The notes beneath the pieces were generated by a model. That model ran no database searches and was not told the origin of the DNA. It saw nothing but the letters and a program-made list of their open reading frames with translations. Shown one piece after another: positions 1-9,536 of a stretch of DNA of 64,000 nucleotides (position 1 is the stretch's first letter; every line of letters starts with the position of its first letter). A program made the translations under genes and the position numbers. This stretch comes from Pseudomonas sp. MMS21 TM103 (lineage in GTDB: Bacteria > Pseudomonadota > Gammaproteobacteria > Pseudomonadales > Pseudomonadaceae), in contig NZ_JAJISP010000003.1 of NCBI RefSeq assembly GCF_022132145.1, forward strand, positions 1-64,000, read 5' to 3'.

Positions 1-77
<77 letters not shown>

Positions 78-90
78 GATACTCAAGAAA

Positions 91-117
91 GGCCACTCAA
101 TCGAGTGGCCTTTTTTG
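91..117 (+). terminator. rho-independent terminator after tRNA-fMet
   Basis: An 8-bp perfect stem (91-98 with 103-110) with a 4-nt loop is followed directly by six T. It lies 14 bp behind the tRNA CCA end and would end the tRNA transcript. Confidence 0.9.
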
Positions 118-210
118 TTTGTGGCGACGGGGCTCTGCTCAGCAATGCTTAAGGTTCGCTCTTTAAGCTAGGCGCAGTTTTGAATCAACCACGCCGGAGC
201 CACCCCAATC

Positions 211-759
211 ATGACCTGGAAAAACACCGAATTTCGTTACGGCAAGCTGTCCATCGGCTTGCACTGGCTGATGTTGCTGCTGATTGCTACGGTCTACTTC
301 ACCATGGAATACCGTGGCCTGTTCCCCAAAGGCAGTGATGGCCGCGCGCTGATGAAGCAACTGCACTTCATGCTCGGGCTGTCGATCCTGACACTGGTCT
401 GGTTGCGCATCCTGACCCGGCTGATCGCACCTACCCCCCTGATACAGCCTGTCCCGCACAGGGTGCAGACGAAGCTTGCCAAGCTGATGTACCTGGCGCT
501 CTATCTGCTCATGATTTGCACCCCACTGTTGGGTTGGCTGATCCTCAGCGCCGAAGCCAAGCCGATTCCGTTCTTCGGCCTGGAACTACCTGCACTGCTC
601 AGCAAGGACCATGCACTCGCCAAGCAATTTGAACACTGGCACGTATGGATCGCCCAAGCCGGCTATTGGCTGATCGGCCTGCATGCGGCAGCCGGGCTGT
701 TTCATCATTACGTTCGCGGCGACAATGCCCTGAGAATGATGCTGCCCAACCGCAAGTAA
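211..759 (+). CDS. cytochrome b561
   Basis: A 182-residue inner-membrane di-haem b protein that passes electrons from the quinone pool, often linked to superoxide handling. Four hydrophobic helices are visible (about 17-33, 51-70, 92-112 and 145-166). His18, His52, His144 and His158 reproduce the spacing of the four haem ligands of E. coli CybB (34 and 14 residues apart within each pair), so both haems should bind. Length is normal for the family. It stands alone between two terminator hairpins. The physiological electron donor cannot be told from sequence. Confidence 0.92.
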   Translation: MTWKNTEFRYGKLSIGLHWLMLLLIATVYFTMEYRGLFPKGSDGRALMKQLHFMLGLSILTLVWLRILTRLIAPTPLIQPVPHRVQTKLAKLMYLALYLLMICTPLLGWLILSAEAKPIPFFGLELPALLSKDHALAKQFEHWHVWIAQAGYWLIGLHAAAGLFHHYVRGDNALRMMLPNRK

Positions 760-783
760 TCCGCTTACCGGCACGCCACCTAC

Positions 784-825
784 AGAGAAGAAGGGCTCGC
801 CACATGCTGGCAAGCCCTTCTTCTC
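784..825. terminator. long inverted repeat, probable terminator of the cytochrome b561 gene
   Basis: Arms 784-797 and 812-825 pair perfectly over 14 bp around a 14-nt loop, 24 bp after the cytochrome b561 stop. The A/G-rich left arm and C/T-rich right arm put a pyrimidine run at the 3' side of the plus-strand RNA. Confidence 0.7.
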
Positions 826-1028
826 TATAGGGTCCGAATCGCCCCACTGGGGGTTCAACGCACCCCGCACAACCATGCAGACTGTCTTGGCGACTCCACT
901 GCCAGCGCCCGCTAATTGCCTCACTCGTCCAAGAGTACTGGCGAAGTTTGCGAGCCACCGCTAGAATTGCGCACTTTTTGATCAGTGGCGCCTCCAGCGC
1001 CCATCCTTCAAAGCCTGAGGTTCGCCGC

Positions 1029-2351
1029 ATGTCCACCCCTGCCACGCCGAAAGTCGGATTCGTAAGCCTCGGTTGCCCGAAGGCCCTGGTCGATTCCGAA
1101 CGCATCCTCACGCAACTGCGCATGGAAGGTTACGAAGTCGTATCGACCTACCAGGACGCCGACGTGGTGGTGGTCAACACCTGTGGCTTTATTGACAGCG
1201 CCAAGGCCGAGTCCCTCGACGTGATCGGCGAGGCCCTGGCCGAAAACGGCAAGGTCATCGTCACCGGCTGCATGGGCGTGGAAGAAAGCGCGATTCGTAA
1301 TGTCCATCCCAGCGTACTCTCCGTCACCGGCCCGCAGCAGTACGAGCAGGTACTCAACGCCGTACATGAAGTGGTACCACCGAGCAAAGAACACAACCCG
1401 CTGATCGATCTGGTGCCACCGCAAGGCATCAAACTGACCCCGCGTCATTACGCCTACCTGAAAATTTCCGAAGGCTGCAACCACAGCTGCAGCTTCTGCA
1501 TCATCCCCTCGATGCGCGGCAAGCTGGTCAGCCGTCCGGTCGGCGAAGTCCTCAGCGAAGCCGAGCGCCTGGTCAAGGCCGGGGTCAAGGAACTGCTGGT
1601 GATCAGCCAGGACACCAGCGCCTACGGCGTCGACATGAAGTACAAGACCGACTTCTGGAACGGCCAGCCGGTGAAAACCCGCATGACCGAACTCTGCGAA
1701 GCGCTCTCGAGCATGGGCATCTGGGTGCGCCTGCACTATGTCTACCCGTACCCGCACGTCGACGAGCTGATCCCGCTGATGGCCGCTGGCAAGCTGCTGC
1801 CCTACCTGGACATCCCCTTCCAGCACGCCAGCCCGAAAGTGCTGAAAGCCATGAAGCGCCCGGCCTTTGAAGACAAGACCCTGGCACGGATCAAGAACTG
1901 GCGCGAGATCTGCCCGGAACTGACCATCCGTTCGACCTTCATTGTCGGCTTCCCCGGCGAAACCGAAGAAGACTTCCAGTACCTGCTCGACTGGCTGAGC
2001 GAAGCCCAGCTCGACCGCGTCGGCTGCTTCCAGTACTCGCCGGTTGAAGGCGCATCGGCCAACCTGCTGGATAACCATGTACCCGACGACGTCAAACAGG
2101 ATCGTTGGGATCGCTTCATGGTGCATCAGCAGGCGATCAGCGCTGCACGCCTGCAGCTCAAGGTTGGCAAGGAACTGGAAGTACTGATCGATGAAGTCGA
2201 CGACCAGGGTGCAGTGGCGCGCTGCTATGCCGACGCCCCGGAGATCGACGGCAGCGTGTTTATCGCCAGTACCGACGTCCAGCCCGGCGACAAGGTACGG
2301 GTACGCATCGTCGACGCCGACGAATACGACATGTGGGCCGAGCTGGTCTGA
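1029..2351 (+). CDS. rimO: ribosomal protein S12 methylthiotransferase RimO
   Basis: A cytoplasmic radical-SAM enzyme that adds a methylthio group to the universally conserved Asp of ribosomal protein S12. The 440 residues match the family length. The N-terminal UPF0004 domain carries the cluster cysteines Cys16, Cys52 and Cys81. The radical-SAM motif CNHSCSFC supplies Cys150, Cys154 and Cys157. A TRAM-like domain forms the C-terminus (about 375-440). The frame is open further upstream, but ATG 1029 follows a GAGG Shine-Dalgarno and begins exactly where the conserved family sequence begins. A terminator follows immediately. Confidence 0.97.
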   Translation: MSTPATPKVGFVSLGCPKALVDSERILTQLRMEGYEVVSTYQDADVVVVNTCGFIDSAKAESLDVIGEALAENGKVIVTGCMGVEESAIRNVHPSVLSVTGPQQYEQVLNAVHEVVPPSKEHNPLIDLVPPQGIKLTPRHYAYLKISEGCNHSCSFCIIPSMRGKLVSRPVGEVLSEAERLVKAGVKELLVISQDTSAYGVDMKYKTDFWNGQPVKTRMTELCEALSSMGIWVRLHYVYPYPHVDELIPLMAAGKLLPYLDIPFQHASPKVLKAMKRPAFEDKTLARIKNWREICPELTIRSTFIVGFPGETEEDFQYLLDWLSEAQLDRVGCFQYSPVEGASANLLDNHVPDDVKQDRWDRFMVHQQAISAARLQLKVGKELEVLIDEVDDQGAVARCYADAPEIDGSVFIASTDVQPGDKVRVRIVDADEYDMWAELV

Positions 2352-2357
2352 ACCGCT

Positions 2358-2388
2358 GCGCCCCTCGTCCGAGGGGCGCGTGTTTCTG
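2358..2388 (+). terminator. rimO terminator
   Basis: A GC-rich 9-bp perfect stem (2358-2366 with 2371-2379) with a 4-nt loop, then a T-rich stretch, starting 7 bp after the rimO stop. Confidence 0.85.
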
Positions 2389-2426
2389 CTCTAAACTGCT
2401 TATAAACCCCTAACCAGGCCGGGCCA

Positions 2427-2786
2427 ATGGCCAGACTCAAGGTCTATTACGATGGCGCCTGCCCGCGCTGCATAGCCGACCGGCGGCGTTATGAGAAGCT
2501 GCGCACGCGCAGCGATGACAGCGTCGAGTGGGTGGACATCACCGGCAAGGAAGATCAGTTGCGTGCGGCCGGTATCGACCCGTACCTGGCACTGACCGAA
2601 CTCCACGTTGAAGACGGCCACGGCCGCATCCACCGCGAACTGGACGCTTACATCCTGCTGATGTCACGCACTCCGGCCCTGCGCCCGCTGGCCTGGCTAC
2701 TTGGCCTGCCTGGCCTCAAACCCATGTTCTCCTGGTGCTACCGTCACTGGGTACTGCGCCGCCTGCAGCAAGAGGGGCGGCTGTAG
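2427..2786 (+). CDS. DCC family thiol-disulfide oxidoreductase (DUF393)
   Basis: A 119-residue protein opening with the family signature YYDGACPRC, whose Cys-Pro-x-Cys pair (residues 12-15) is the predicted thioredoxin-like redox site after a conserved Asp. It contains a conserved H-x-x-L-D segment near residue 72 and a basic C-terminus. The family is predicted to be a disulfide reductase with unknown partners. It ends 16 bp before the convergent glycosyltransferase gene. Membership is clear from the motif; the substrate is unknown. Confidence 0.88.
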   Translation: MARLKVYYDGACPRCIADRRRYEKLRTRSDDSVEWVDITGKEDQLRAAGIDPYLALTELHVEDGHGRIHRELDAYILLMSRTPALRPLAWLLGLPGLKPMFSWCYRHWVLRRLQQEGRL

Positions 2787-2802
2787 CAAGGCGCCGAATT
2801 GC

Positions 2803-5034
2803 TCAGCGCCATCGACCGGCTGGCTGGATACGCGAAGCGGCAATGACCGTGCCGTAGATCTCCTTGACCCCCGCGGCGAACTGTTCAATGGAGTGTTCCT
2901 CGGCCACCAGCAGGGCGTGCCTGGACATTTCGTCACGCAGCCGATCATCCTCGAGCAACAGGATCACCCGTGCGCACCACTGGGCAATGTTCTCCGGGGT
3001 CTTGAAGCCGTTATAGCCCTGCCTGATCACATCATCGATACCACTCGAGCGTACCGCCACCACTGGCAAACCGGCGGCCATGGCCTCCAGGAGCACCATG
3101 CCCTGGGTCTCCGACTTGGACGCGAACAGAAACAGCTCGCCCAGCCGGTAGTAAATCGCCATGTCCTCGGGTGGTACGGCGCCGAGCAGTCTGAAATGGC
3201 GAGCAAGGTCCAGCTCGTCGATACGCCTGAGCAGCCGCTCACGCTGATGGCCATCACCGATCATCAGGACGAGGAAGGGACGCTCGGTCTGCCCGCGCAG
3301 ACTGGCGATCGCATCGATCAGGAAATCGATGTTTTTTTCATTGGAAAGCCGCGAAACACTGATCAGGACTTGCTCCTCGCCAATGCCCAGCGACGCCCTG
3401 AGACGGCCGACCTGCTCCTCTGTGACGGCGTGAAAGCCCTGGCAGTCGATGCCCGTGGGTTGTATGAAGACGGGTTTCTTCACGCCGATCAAGCGCAAAT
3501 ATTCTTCGGCGGAGTATGTGGGCACGATCACCGCATCGCATTTATTGGCAAAGCGCTTGATCAGCGCATGGGAGATCAAGTTGCGAAAGAGCATGCCCGG
3601 CAGCGGCACGAAGTGAGCATAGTGTTCCAGCCGGGTATGGTAGGTAAGAACCGCCGGCACCCGCAGCCGATGCGCCAGCAACAGGCCCAACGAGCCGAGC
3701 CAGAACGGATGGTGCAGATGAATCAGGTCGGGGCGAAAGTCTCTGACCGCCTGACCGATACGTCTTAGGAAAATATTGGCCAGGCGGAATTCCTGCTTCT
3801 CGCCCATGGCCAGGATCGACGGTACCCGGACGACATCTGCCTCCTCGCGCGGCTGGTCCCGATAACTGGGCGCGATGACCAGAACAGCGTTGCCCATGGC
3901 GTCCAGCCCCCGGCGCAGCCGCTCGATCGAGATGGGAACGCCACCGATGAATGGCAGGTAGTTGTTGGTGAACATCACCACTCGCAGCGGCTTCTCCACC
4001 CAGGGCGAGGGATCCAGATCGAAATTCGGGTAATAGTCGCGCTCGACGAAGGCCAGCGCGTAGAGCTTGATCGCGGCGATGGTCAGACCGCAGACCAGCA
4101 GGATGAAGTTCAGATAGCCCACGTAGAACAGCGAATAGATGAAGAACCAGAGGCTCTCGAGTTGCTTGAAGAGCGGGTGCTGGCCCACGTCGAGACGCTG
4201 CAACTGGATACCGACGCCCTGGGCAGATACCGACACCTGCACATAGTGATGGAAACTGGCCTGATCGCTCAGCAGCAGTCCCCCCGCCCCGCCGCTGCTG
4301 ATGAACCGGGTATTGCCGCGCCGCTGCTCGGAAAACAGCGGCAGGTTGGCGGCAAACACCGCATCGACAGGGTATTCAGCGAACAGCCCCAGCAGCGCTT
4401 CACGAAACGCCGCTGGCTGCAGGTAATCCTGCTCGTCGGCAAGGCGGGGAGGCACTTCGCCGTGCAGCAGCGGCAGGCCGGTAAAGACAAAGGTTTGTTG
4501 TGCATCACTCTGACCCAGGAGATCCCTGAGCCAGAGAATCTGCCAGCGCCAAGGCGTTTTGCCGGTGCTGTCGAGAAAGATGAAGTGGCTGCTGTCGGCG
4601 CGGAAACTGAAAAAATGCGGGCCGAAGTGCTCGTAGAACCGATAGCTGCCGAACTCCTCGTATTCATGGGCGCCAAAGGTCAGCAAGTAGGGCATCTGCA
4701 AATGACTCAGGGTGCCGTGCAATGCCCGGTACTTGTCCTCGCCGCCGCCGCTGACCGCATTGCCGGCGGAGATGATGAAATCGACGCCGGATGCATTCAG
4801 CATGGGAATAATCCGTCGTTCGAAAATGCCGACGGAATTATTGATATTGCCCACCACCGCGAAACTGAAGCTGTCCCGGTTTTGCAGCCGCGCCTGAATT
4901 GCCTCTATCTGACTGGTGTGTTCGGCCGCGAAGTCGGACAGCACGATGTTCAGATAGACCTTGTAGCCCAGCAGCAGGCAGACAATCAGCACATTGCAAT
5001 AGAAAAGGACCTTGAGCGGGCGGCGCACTGTCAT
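2803..5034 (-). CDS. membrane-anchored glycosyltransferase (GT4) fused to a degenerate calcineurin-like phosphatase domain
   Basis: A 743-residue two-domain protein. It has an N-terminal membrane anchor (about 8-30), a metallophosphatase-like domain (about 55-285), a second membrane stretch (about 297-330) and a C-terminal GT-B glycosyltransferase family 4 domain (about 355-730). The GT part has the Gly-rich N-terminal loop (FIGGVPISIERL), HLHHPFWLG, and the E-x7-E donor-site segment SETQGMVLLEAMAAGLPVV. The phosphatase part keeps the family layout but has lost metal ligands: Asn63 and Asn92 stand where Asp is expected in the two GD motifs, and GAHE (121-124) replaces GNHE. It is therefore probably a catalytically dead or regulatory domain. 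The acceptor is unknown; lipid or exopolysaccharide glycosylation at the membrane is an inference. Confidence 0.85.
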   Translation of the reverse strand: MTVRRPLKVLFYCNVLIVCLLLGYKVYLNIVLSDFAAEHTSQIEAIQARLQNRDSFSFAVVGNINNSVGIFERRIIPMLNASGVDFIISAGNAVSGGGEDKYRALHGTLSHLQMPYLLTFGAHEYEEFGSYRFYEHFGPHFFSFRADSSHFIFLDSTGKTPWRWQILWLRDLLGQSDAQQTFVFTGLPLLHGEVPPRLADEQDYLQPAAFREALLGLFAEYPVDAVFAANLPLFSEQRRGNTRFISSGGAGGLLLSDQASFHHYVQVSVSAQGVGIQLQRLDVGQHPLFKQLESLWFFIYSLFYVGYLNFILLVCGLTIAAIKLYALAFVERDYYPNFDLDPSPWVEKPLRVVMFTNNYLPFIGGVPISIERLRRGLDAMGNAVLVIAPSYRDQPREEADVVRVPSILAMGEKQEFRLANIFLRRIGQAVRDFRPDLIHLHHPFWLGSLGLLLAHRLRVPAVLTYHTRLEHYAHFVPLPGMLFRNLISHALIKRFANKCDAVIVPTYSAEEYLRLIGVKKPVFIQPTGIDCQGFHAVTEEQVGRLRASLGIGEEQVLISVSRLSNEKNIDFLIDAIASLRGQTERPFLVLMIGDGHQRERLLRRIDELDLARHFRLLGAVPPEDMAIYYRLGELFLFASKSETQGMVLLEAMAAGLPVVAVRSSGIDDVIRQGYNGFKTPENIAQWCARVILLLEDDRLRDEMSRHALLVAEEHSIEQFAAGVKEIYGTVIAASRIQPAGRWR

Positions 5035-5264
5035 TGAGGACTGATCCGGCTACGGGCCTGGACGCACTGCTCCACCGCCAAGCTGATGATTCTGCCACGA
5101 GCTTGAGCGACAAAAGGCCGGTTCGCCCTCACCTGCAAGCAGTCGATCGGGCATCACCAGTCCTGCAAGCCTAAGTCGCCCTCGATGCGCTAAGCATAGA
5201 CAGCCGTGGCGCAGGCCACGCAGAAGACTCACCGACGCCAGCAGGCGGAGTCATTGCTCAGGCC

Positions 5265-5885
5265 TCACTGCAGCGCCTGACGAATGTCAGAAAGCAAGGC
5301 CTGGTCCGCCGTGGGTTTGAGCAATGTGCTGCTGGCAATAACCTGACCGGATGCATTCAACAAGGTGACCCTGGTGTTGTGGCTTATTTCGCCATTGTCC
5401 AGCGCCCGATACTTGATCTTCAGCACTGCCGCCATGGCACGGGTCTGGCCCTCATCGGCCGCCACCGCCAGACGAAAAAAGCGCTGGTCGAGCTGATGCA
5501 TGTGGCTCAGATGGGCCAACGAGGCTGGCGTGTCGTGCTGCGGATTCAGGCTGACCATCAGCACCCGAAGCGTACCCTGCTCGGGCTGGAGTTCGGCGAT
5601 GGTACGCTGCAGGCTCTGCATGAGCACTGGACAGGCCGATGCACAATCACCATAGAACATGGTGACCAGCAGCGGCTTGCCGGCCATTTCACGCCAATCA
5701 AAATGCTCACCCCGGGCATCGGTAAGGGGCATGGCCAACCCATACAACGAGTCGGCGGGCACGCTGGCGAGCGCGGCATTGACAGGTGCTTCCTGAGCCC
5801 ACGGCAATATGCCGGGGGCCACCAACAAGACAGCGGACAACAAGGCGCCGTGCAGCGCCTGACTCAGACGTTTGACTCTAGTCAT
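5265..5885 (-). CDS. SCO1/SenC family copper-delivery or thiol-redox protein
   Basis: A 206-residue exported protein with an N-terminal hydrophobic signal segment (about 10-30) and a thioredoxin-like SCO domain. The copper-binding motif CASACP gives Cys81 and Cys85, and His169 in the ISHNTRV stretch is the third ligand typical of Sco proteins. It is the last gene of the nirK-nirV-sco operon and overlaps nirV by 8 bp, so translation is probably coupled. The context suggests delivery of copper to, or reduction of copper sites in, the nitrite reductase rather than to cytochrome oxidase; that role is inferred. Confidence 0.88.
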   Translation of the reverse strand: MTRVKRLSQALHGALLSAVLLVAPGILPWAQEAPVNAALASVPADSLYGLAMPLTDARGEHFDWREMAGKPLLVTMFYGDCASACPVLMQSLQRTIAELQPEQGTLRVLMVSLNPQHDTPASLAHLSHMHQLDQRFFRLAVAADEGQTRAMAAVLKIKYRALDNGEISHNTRVTLLNASGQVIASSTLLKPTADQALLSDIRQALQ

Positions 5886-6693
5886 TGAGGGTTCTCGATA
5901 AATGAGGGGCTGGCTCGCGGGCGCAGCGAAAGCCCAGAAAGTTGCCGCCCTGATCAGCCTCCATGGCCGCTAGCAGGGACAAACGAATCAGAACTGCGTA
6001 GTTGTTTTTGTCGCTCAGCGACAGCGCCGCGCCACCGCAGAACGCCAGCTGTTTCTGCTCGCCCTGTGTCCGACTGTCGGCGCTGACGAACAGACCATTG
6101 AAGTCCTCGACCCACTCCCACATCAGCCCATGCAGATCATGGATCCCGTAGTAATTGGCCGATTGCAGACCTATGGCCTGGGGCGACTGGCTGGCCGGAC
6201 GCGAATACCATGCGAGAATTCGTGCCAACCAAAGCGGATCGCCCCGCGCATCGGCACGCTGCTCGTCGGCTGCGGCGGCAAACTCCCACTCGTACCAGGT
6301 TGGCAACCGCGCCTGTTCACTTGCACAGTAGGCCTGGGCGGCATGCCAGCTGACCTGGGTTACCGGTGCGTCAGCCTGCAATGGTGCAAACACCAGCGGC
6401 CCAGCCCACGAAGCCAGATAGTCCTTGCCCGCCAGCACGGCAGGTACCCTGCCTCGCCGCCATTGCGGGTGTGCCTGGAGAAACCCCTGGTACTCGGCAT
6501 TGCTCACCGGCCTGTTACGCAGCCAGAACGGCTGAATGCTGGCCGGCGAACTTTCGCCATCTGCTGGCAATACGCTGCGAAACTCACCACCGCTTAACAA
6601 CCGGTAATCGGCGGCCCAGGTACTGCAGGCGATGCCCGCGCAGCAGAACAGCACCGCACGGGCCGCCCAGGCGCACTTCAATGCCTGGCTCAC
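5878..6693 (-). CDS. nirV: NirV, formylglycine-generating-enzyme-like (SUMF1) protein of the nitrite reductase operon
   Basis: A 271-residue exported protein with a cleavable-looking signal (about 8-27) and an FGE-sulfatase (SUMF1) fold. Visible landmarks are PVTQVSWHAAQAYC near residue 110, a YEWEFAAAADEQ stretch, and GLMWEWVEDF near residue 190. Genes of this type directly follow nirK in many bacteria and are called nirV; their biochemical role is unsettled. The start overlaps the nirK stop (ATGA) and the end overlaps the sco-like gene by 8 bp. The classical Cys pair of sulfatase-modifying FGE is not evident, so sulfatase activation is unlikely. Confidence 0.85.
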   Translation of the reverse strand: MSQALKCAWAARAVLFCCAGIACSTWAADYRLLSGGEFRSVLPADGESSPASIQPFWLRNRPVSNAEYQGFLQAHPQWRRGRVPAVLAGKDYLASWAGPLVFAPLQADAPVTQVSWHAAQAYCASEQARLPTWYEWEFAAAADEQRADARGDPLWLARILAWYSRPASQSPQAIGLQSANYYGIHDLHGLMWEWVEDFNGLFVSADSRTQGEQKQLAFCGGAALSLSDKNNYAVLIRLSLLAAMEADQGGNFLGFRCAREPAPHLSRTLND

Positions 6694-8108
6694 AACTTCT
6701 TGATCTGACGCATCTCTCTGACCATCTTCGGGGTCAGCACGGGTTTCCCCTGGTTCATGTCGACGTTGATGTAATTGATCACCGCCGCCACATCTTCGTC
6801 ATTCAGGTCCTGCGCAGGCATTACACCGTTGTAGTGTTCGCCATTGACCACCAACTCGCCACTGCGCCCGTACATGACGATGTGAGCCATCTCATACGGC
6901 CGCTCTTGGAAAAAATCGGAGTTGGCCAAGGGCGGAAACACCCCGGCAACGCCCGAACCATCCGGCAAGTGGCACGCCGCACAAACCCGCTCGAACACCC
7001 CTTTGCCGCGCGCCAGCGGCATTGCGCTCTCGGACACAGCCGCTGCAACGGCTTTAACCGGCGCGCCCGCCAAGACCGGCAATGGTGTTTTCAAACCCTG
7101 GCTATAGATCTCCGGTTGCGCTGCTCCGCTGACAGTCAGCAGACCGACTGCCCCCTTGTTGAAGGCACGGGTCAAGGAGTGATCGACCAACGTCAGATTA
7201 CCCGGCACCTTGGGCACGAATTCGACAATGGTTGAGCCGCCGGGCGGCACCAGAGTGGTCTGCACATTCTCCTGAAAATGGCTACCGCCATCGCCATACA
7301 CCCGGTCGAAAATCGCCCCGATCACATGAAAGCTGGACACTAAATTAGGGCCGCCGACGCCGAAGTACATGCGCACTTTTTCACCGGCATTAGCGGTCAG
7401 CGAGCTCTCGCCAGTGAGGGCGCCATCGGCACCGTTAAACAATACATAGGTGGGCTTTTCATCGACCGCTTTCTGCATGTCAAAATTCTGCAGACCCTCG
7501 GCGCGGTAGGCACCCGAGGTATAGAAATCGCCCTGCATTACATAGTATTCGCGGTCAACCTTGGACATGCCCTCTTTGGGTTCGACCAGAATCATGCCGT
7601 ACATGCCATTGGCCACATGCATGCCCACGGGCGCCGTGGCGCAGTGATAGACATACAATCCCGAGGCCAAGGCCTTGAAGGTGAAGACCGCTTCGTTGCC
7701 CGGCGCGATCAGGGTTTGTGCAGCGCCGCCACCCGGGCCAGTCACCGCATGCAAATCGATATTGTGCGGCAGTTTGTTGCTGGCCAGATTCTGCAGATGC
7801 AACTCGACAGTATCGCCTTCACGCACACGGATCATTTTTCCCGGCACGGTGCCGCCAAAGGTCCAGAACATATAGCGCGTACCGGGCGCTATTTCTCTCT
7901 CGACCTCCTCCACGGTCAGATTGACCACCACCCGTGCCGGGCTCTTACGGGTAATTGGCGCCGGCAGCGCCGGGGGCGCAACCAGTTCCTGAACGATCAC
8001 CGGCAAATCCGCTTCGGTCGCGGCGACTGCGGCTGTCGAGGCCAGCGCCACCATACAAGACAGCAGGGCGAATTCCGTTAGTGCACGGGTGTAATTACGT
8101 TCTTTCAT
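6690..8108 (-). CDS. nirK: copper-containing nitrite reductase with a C-terminal cytochrome c domain
   Basis: Periplasmic enzyme reducing nitrite to nitric oxide. The 472 residues comprise a signal peptide (1-30), two cupredoxin domains and a c-type cytochrome tail. Copper-site residues are visible: His115, Asp118 and His120 in LPHNIDLH, then His155 and Cys156 in YHCATAPVGMH, His164 and Met169. The tail has haem motif CAACH (376-380) and a likely axial Met430. This three-domain layout is known from Ralstonia pickettii, where the fused haem delivers electrons. An AGGATGAGG ribosome site precedes ATG 8108. It is first in an operon with nirV and a Sco-like gene and has an FNR/DNR box 77 bp upstream. 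Confidence 0.96.
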   Translation of the reverse strand: MKERNYTRALTEFALLSCMVALASTAAVAATEADLPVIVQELVAPPALPAPITRKSPARVVVNLTVEEVEREIAPGTRYMFWTFGGTVPGKMIRVREGDTVELHLQNLASNKLPHNIDLHAVTGPGGGAAQTLIAPGNEAVFTFKALASGLYVYHCATAPVGMHVANGMYGMILVEPKEGMSKVDREYYVMQGDFYTSGAYRAEGLQNFDMQKAVDEKPTYVLFNGADGALTGESSLTANAGEKVRMYFGVGGPNLVSSFHVIGAIFDRVYGDGGSHFQENVQTTLVPPGGSTIVEFVPKVPGNLTLVDHSLTRAFNKGAVGLLTVSGAAQPEIYSQGLKTPLPVLAGAPVKAVAAAVSESAMPLARGKGVFERVCAACHLPDGSGVAGVFPPLANSDFFQERPYEMAHIVMYGRSGELVVNGEHYNGVMPAQDLNDEDVAAVINYINVDMNQGKPVLTPKMVREMRQIKKL

Positions 8109-8184
8109 GGGCCTGTCCTCATCCTTACTGGCAGAAGTATTGATAAATCCAGGCGAAATAGTTGCATGCCTAACGAATCATTGA

Positions 8185-8198
8185 TTGACCATAATCAA
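8185..8198 (-). promoter_or_regulatory. FNR/DNR-type box upstream of nirK
   Basis: TTGACCATAATCAA fits the Crp-Fnr family consensus TTGAT-N4-ATCAA at 9 of 10 fixed positions. It lies 77 bp upstream of the nirK start codon, a sensible place for an activator around -41.5 of a nirK promoter. In Pseudomonas, denitrification genes are controlled by such proteins (Anr, Dnr) in response to low oxygen and nitric oxide. Confidence 0.8.
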
Positions 8199-8545
8199 CG
8201 TCCTGAAAATTCGCAGAAATACTCATTGCGCAGGGAAGCAGCATGAAAAGGATCGTTATGACCAACGCCATTCGTCCCGATATTCAGGCAGGCAGTATTT
8301 CCCGACACCGCCTTCCAGCCCCAATCAAGAGGCCGCGGGCATGGCCGCATCCTTCCAACCCAAATCCGGCTTAGCCGTGGGTTACAGAAGGCAAGAGCTA
8401 TAGTTGCTGATGGCATCGTTCGAGCAGCCGACTGCCAGACCGGCAGCTGCAGGACGGACAAATATTTAGTGCTTCACCGCGCCAGCTCCTGATGTGTGCG
8501 GACAGTTACCGTCCAGCGCGGCTTTCAGCCTAACGGAGGCTTACC
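8199..8545. other. intergenic region between divergent nirK and the di-iron hydrolase gene
   Basis: This stretch holds the upstream regions of two divergent genes. A 43-codon open frame at 8243-8374 (plus) has a passable AGGGAAG ribosome site, but its basic, proline-rich product looks like no known protein, so I do not call it a gene. No RNA gene or terminator was seen. Confidence 0.5.
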
Positions 8546-9274
8546 ATGACTTTAGTCAGCGAAATTGCGCCGGACTTGTATCGCCTATCGACCTACGTGC
8601 CGGAGGCAAACCTGCAGTTCAACCAGTTCCTGCTACGCGACGAGCAGCCCTTGTTGCTGCATACCGGCATGCGCGGCCTCTTTCCATCCGTCAAGGAAGC
8701 AGTGGCTCGCCTGATCGACCCGGCGACGCTGCGCTGGATCGCCTTCAGTCACTTCGAGGCCGATGAGTGCGGCTCGCTACGCGAGTGGCAGACCCTGGCG
8801 CCAGAGGCCTGCGCCCTGTGCAGCCTGGTTGGCAAGCTGGTGAGTGTCGACGATGTGGTGGCCGCCAGGCCGGCTCAGGCGCTCGATGATGGGGAACTGA
8901 TCAGCACCGGCAAATATCGTTTGCGCTTCCTGCGTACACCGCACGTCCCCCACTGCTGGGATGCCGGATTGTTCTTCGAGGAAACCCAGGGCACCCTGCT
9001 CTGTTCCGACCTCTTCCACCAGAACGGCGATGTCGAGCCGTCGACCTCCGCGGACGTGATCGGCAGGGCCAGGCAAACATTGCTGGACTATGAAAGCAGC
9101 CCGTTCGCCGCCTACATGCCTTACACCGCACAGACCGCACCCACGCTCGAGCGCCTGGCGCAGCTCAAGCCCAAGACGCTCGCGACCATGCATGGTTCGA
9201 CCTTTACCGGCAATGGTGAACAGGCTATCCGCGACCTCGCCGCTGTGATGAAGGAAGTTCTCGGCGCCGACTGA
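8546..9274 (+). CDS. metallo-beta-lactamase-fold di-iron protein (ODP/flavodiiron-like)
   Basis: A 242-residue soluble protein with the metal ligands of the flavodiiron-type branch of the metallo-beta-lactamase fold. It has H-x-E-x-D in SHFEADECG (His69, Glu71, Asp73), a His in [11 protein letters not shown], a bridging Asp in CSDLFH, and a late His in MHGSTF. This set binds two irons and, in flavodiiron proteins, reduces O2 or NO. No flavodoxin domain is attached, so it may act as an oxygen/NO sensor or with a separate redox partner. ATG 8546 follows a GGAGG site. Sitting divergent to nirK fits an NO- or O2-related role, but that link is inferred. Confidence 0.82.
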   Translation: MTLVSEIAPDLYRLSTYVPEANLQFNQFLLRDEQPLLLHTGMRGLFPSVKEAVARLIDPATLRWIAFSHFEADECGSLREWQTLAPEACALCSLVGKLVSVDDVVAARPAQALDDGELISTGKYRLRFLRTPHVPHCWDAGLFFEETQGTLLCSDLFHQNGDVEPSTSADVIGRARQTLLDYESSPFAAYMPYTAQTAPTLERLAQLKPKTLATMHGSTFTGNGEQAIRDLAAVMKEVLGAD

Positions 9275-9536
9275 TCCAAGCGGAGCGGTACGGCTATCAC
9301 CCCCTACCCCCCGCACGCCCTGGTTACAGGATTGTCGCCTGCAGCCAGCGAGGACAAGGCACCCACGGTGATCCCTCTACCGCTGAAGTGTCCGGACTGG
9401 CCAAGAATTTGCGCTGTCTCCCGATCAATAGAGCATCGATCACACCCAGGATGGCTCGAAGCGAGTAGAATGCGCGCCCGTCGTGCTGGGAGCGCGCGCT
9501 GGGCACACAAGGACGCTGTCATCGAGGAGTTTTATC

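Noticed and set aside
2701..3768. Long plus-strand open frame (355 codons) opposite the glycosyltransferase gene
   Set aside because: It is the antisense of a clear GT4 domain, has the composition of a reverse-complement frame, and no ribosome site or known motif.
8243..8374. 43-codon frame between nirK and the di-iron protein
   Set aside because: Passable ribosome site but a basic, proline-rich product with no recognisable pattern; kept only as a note in the intergenic entry.
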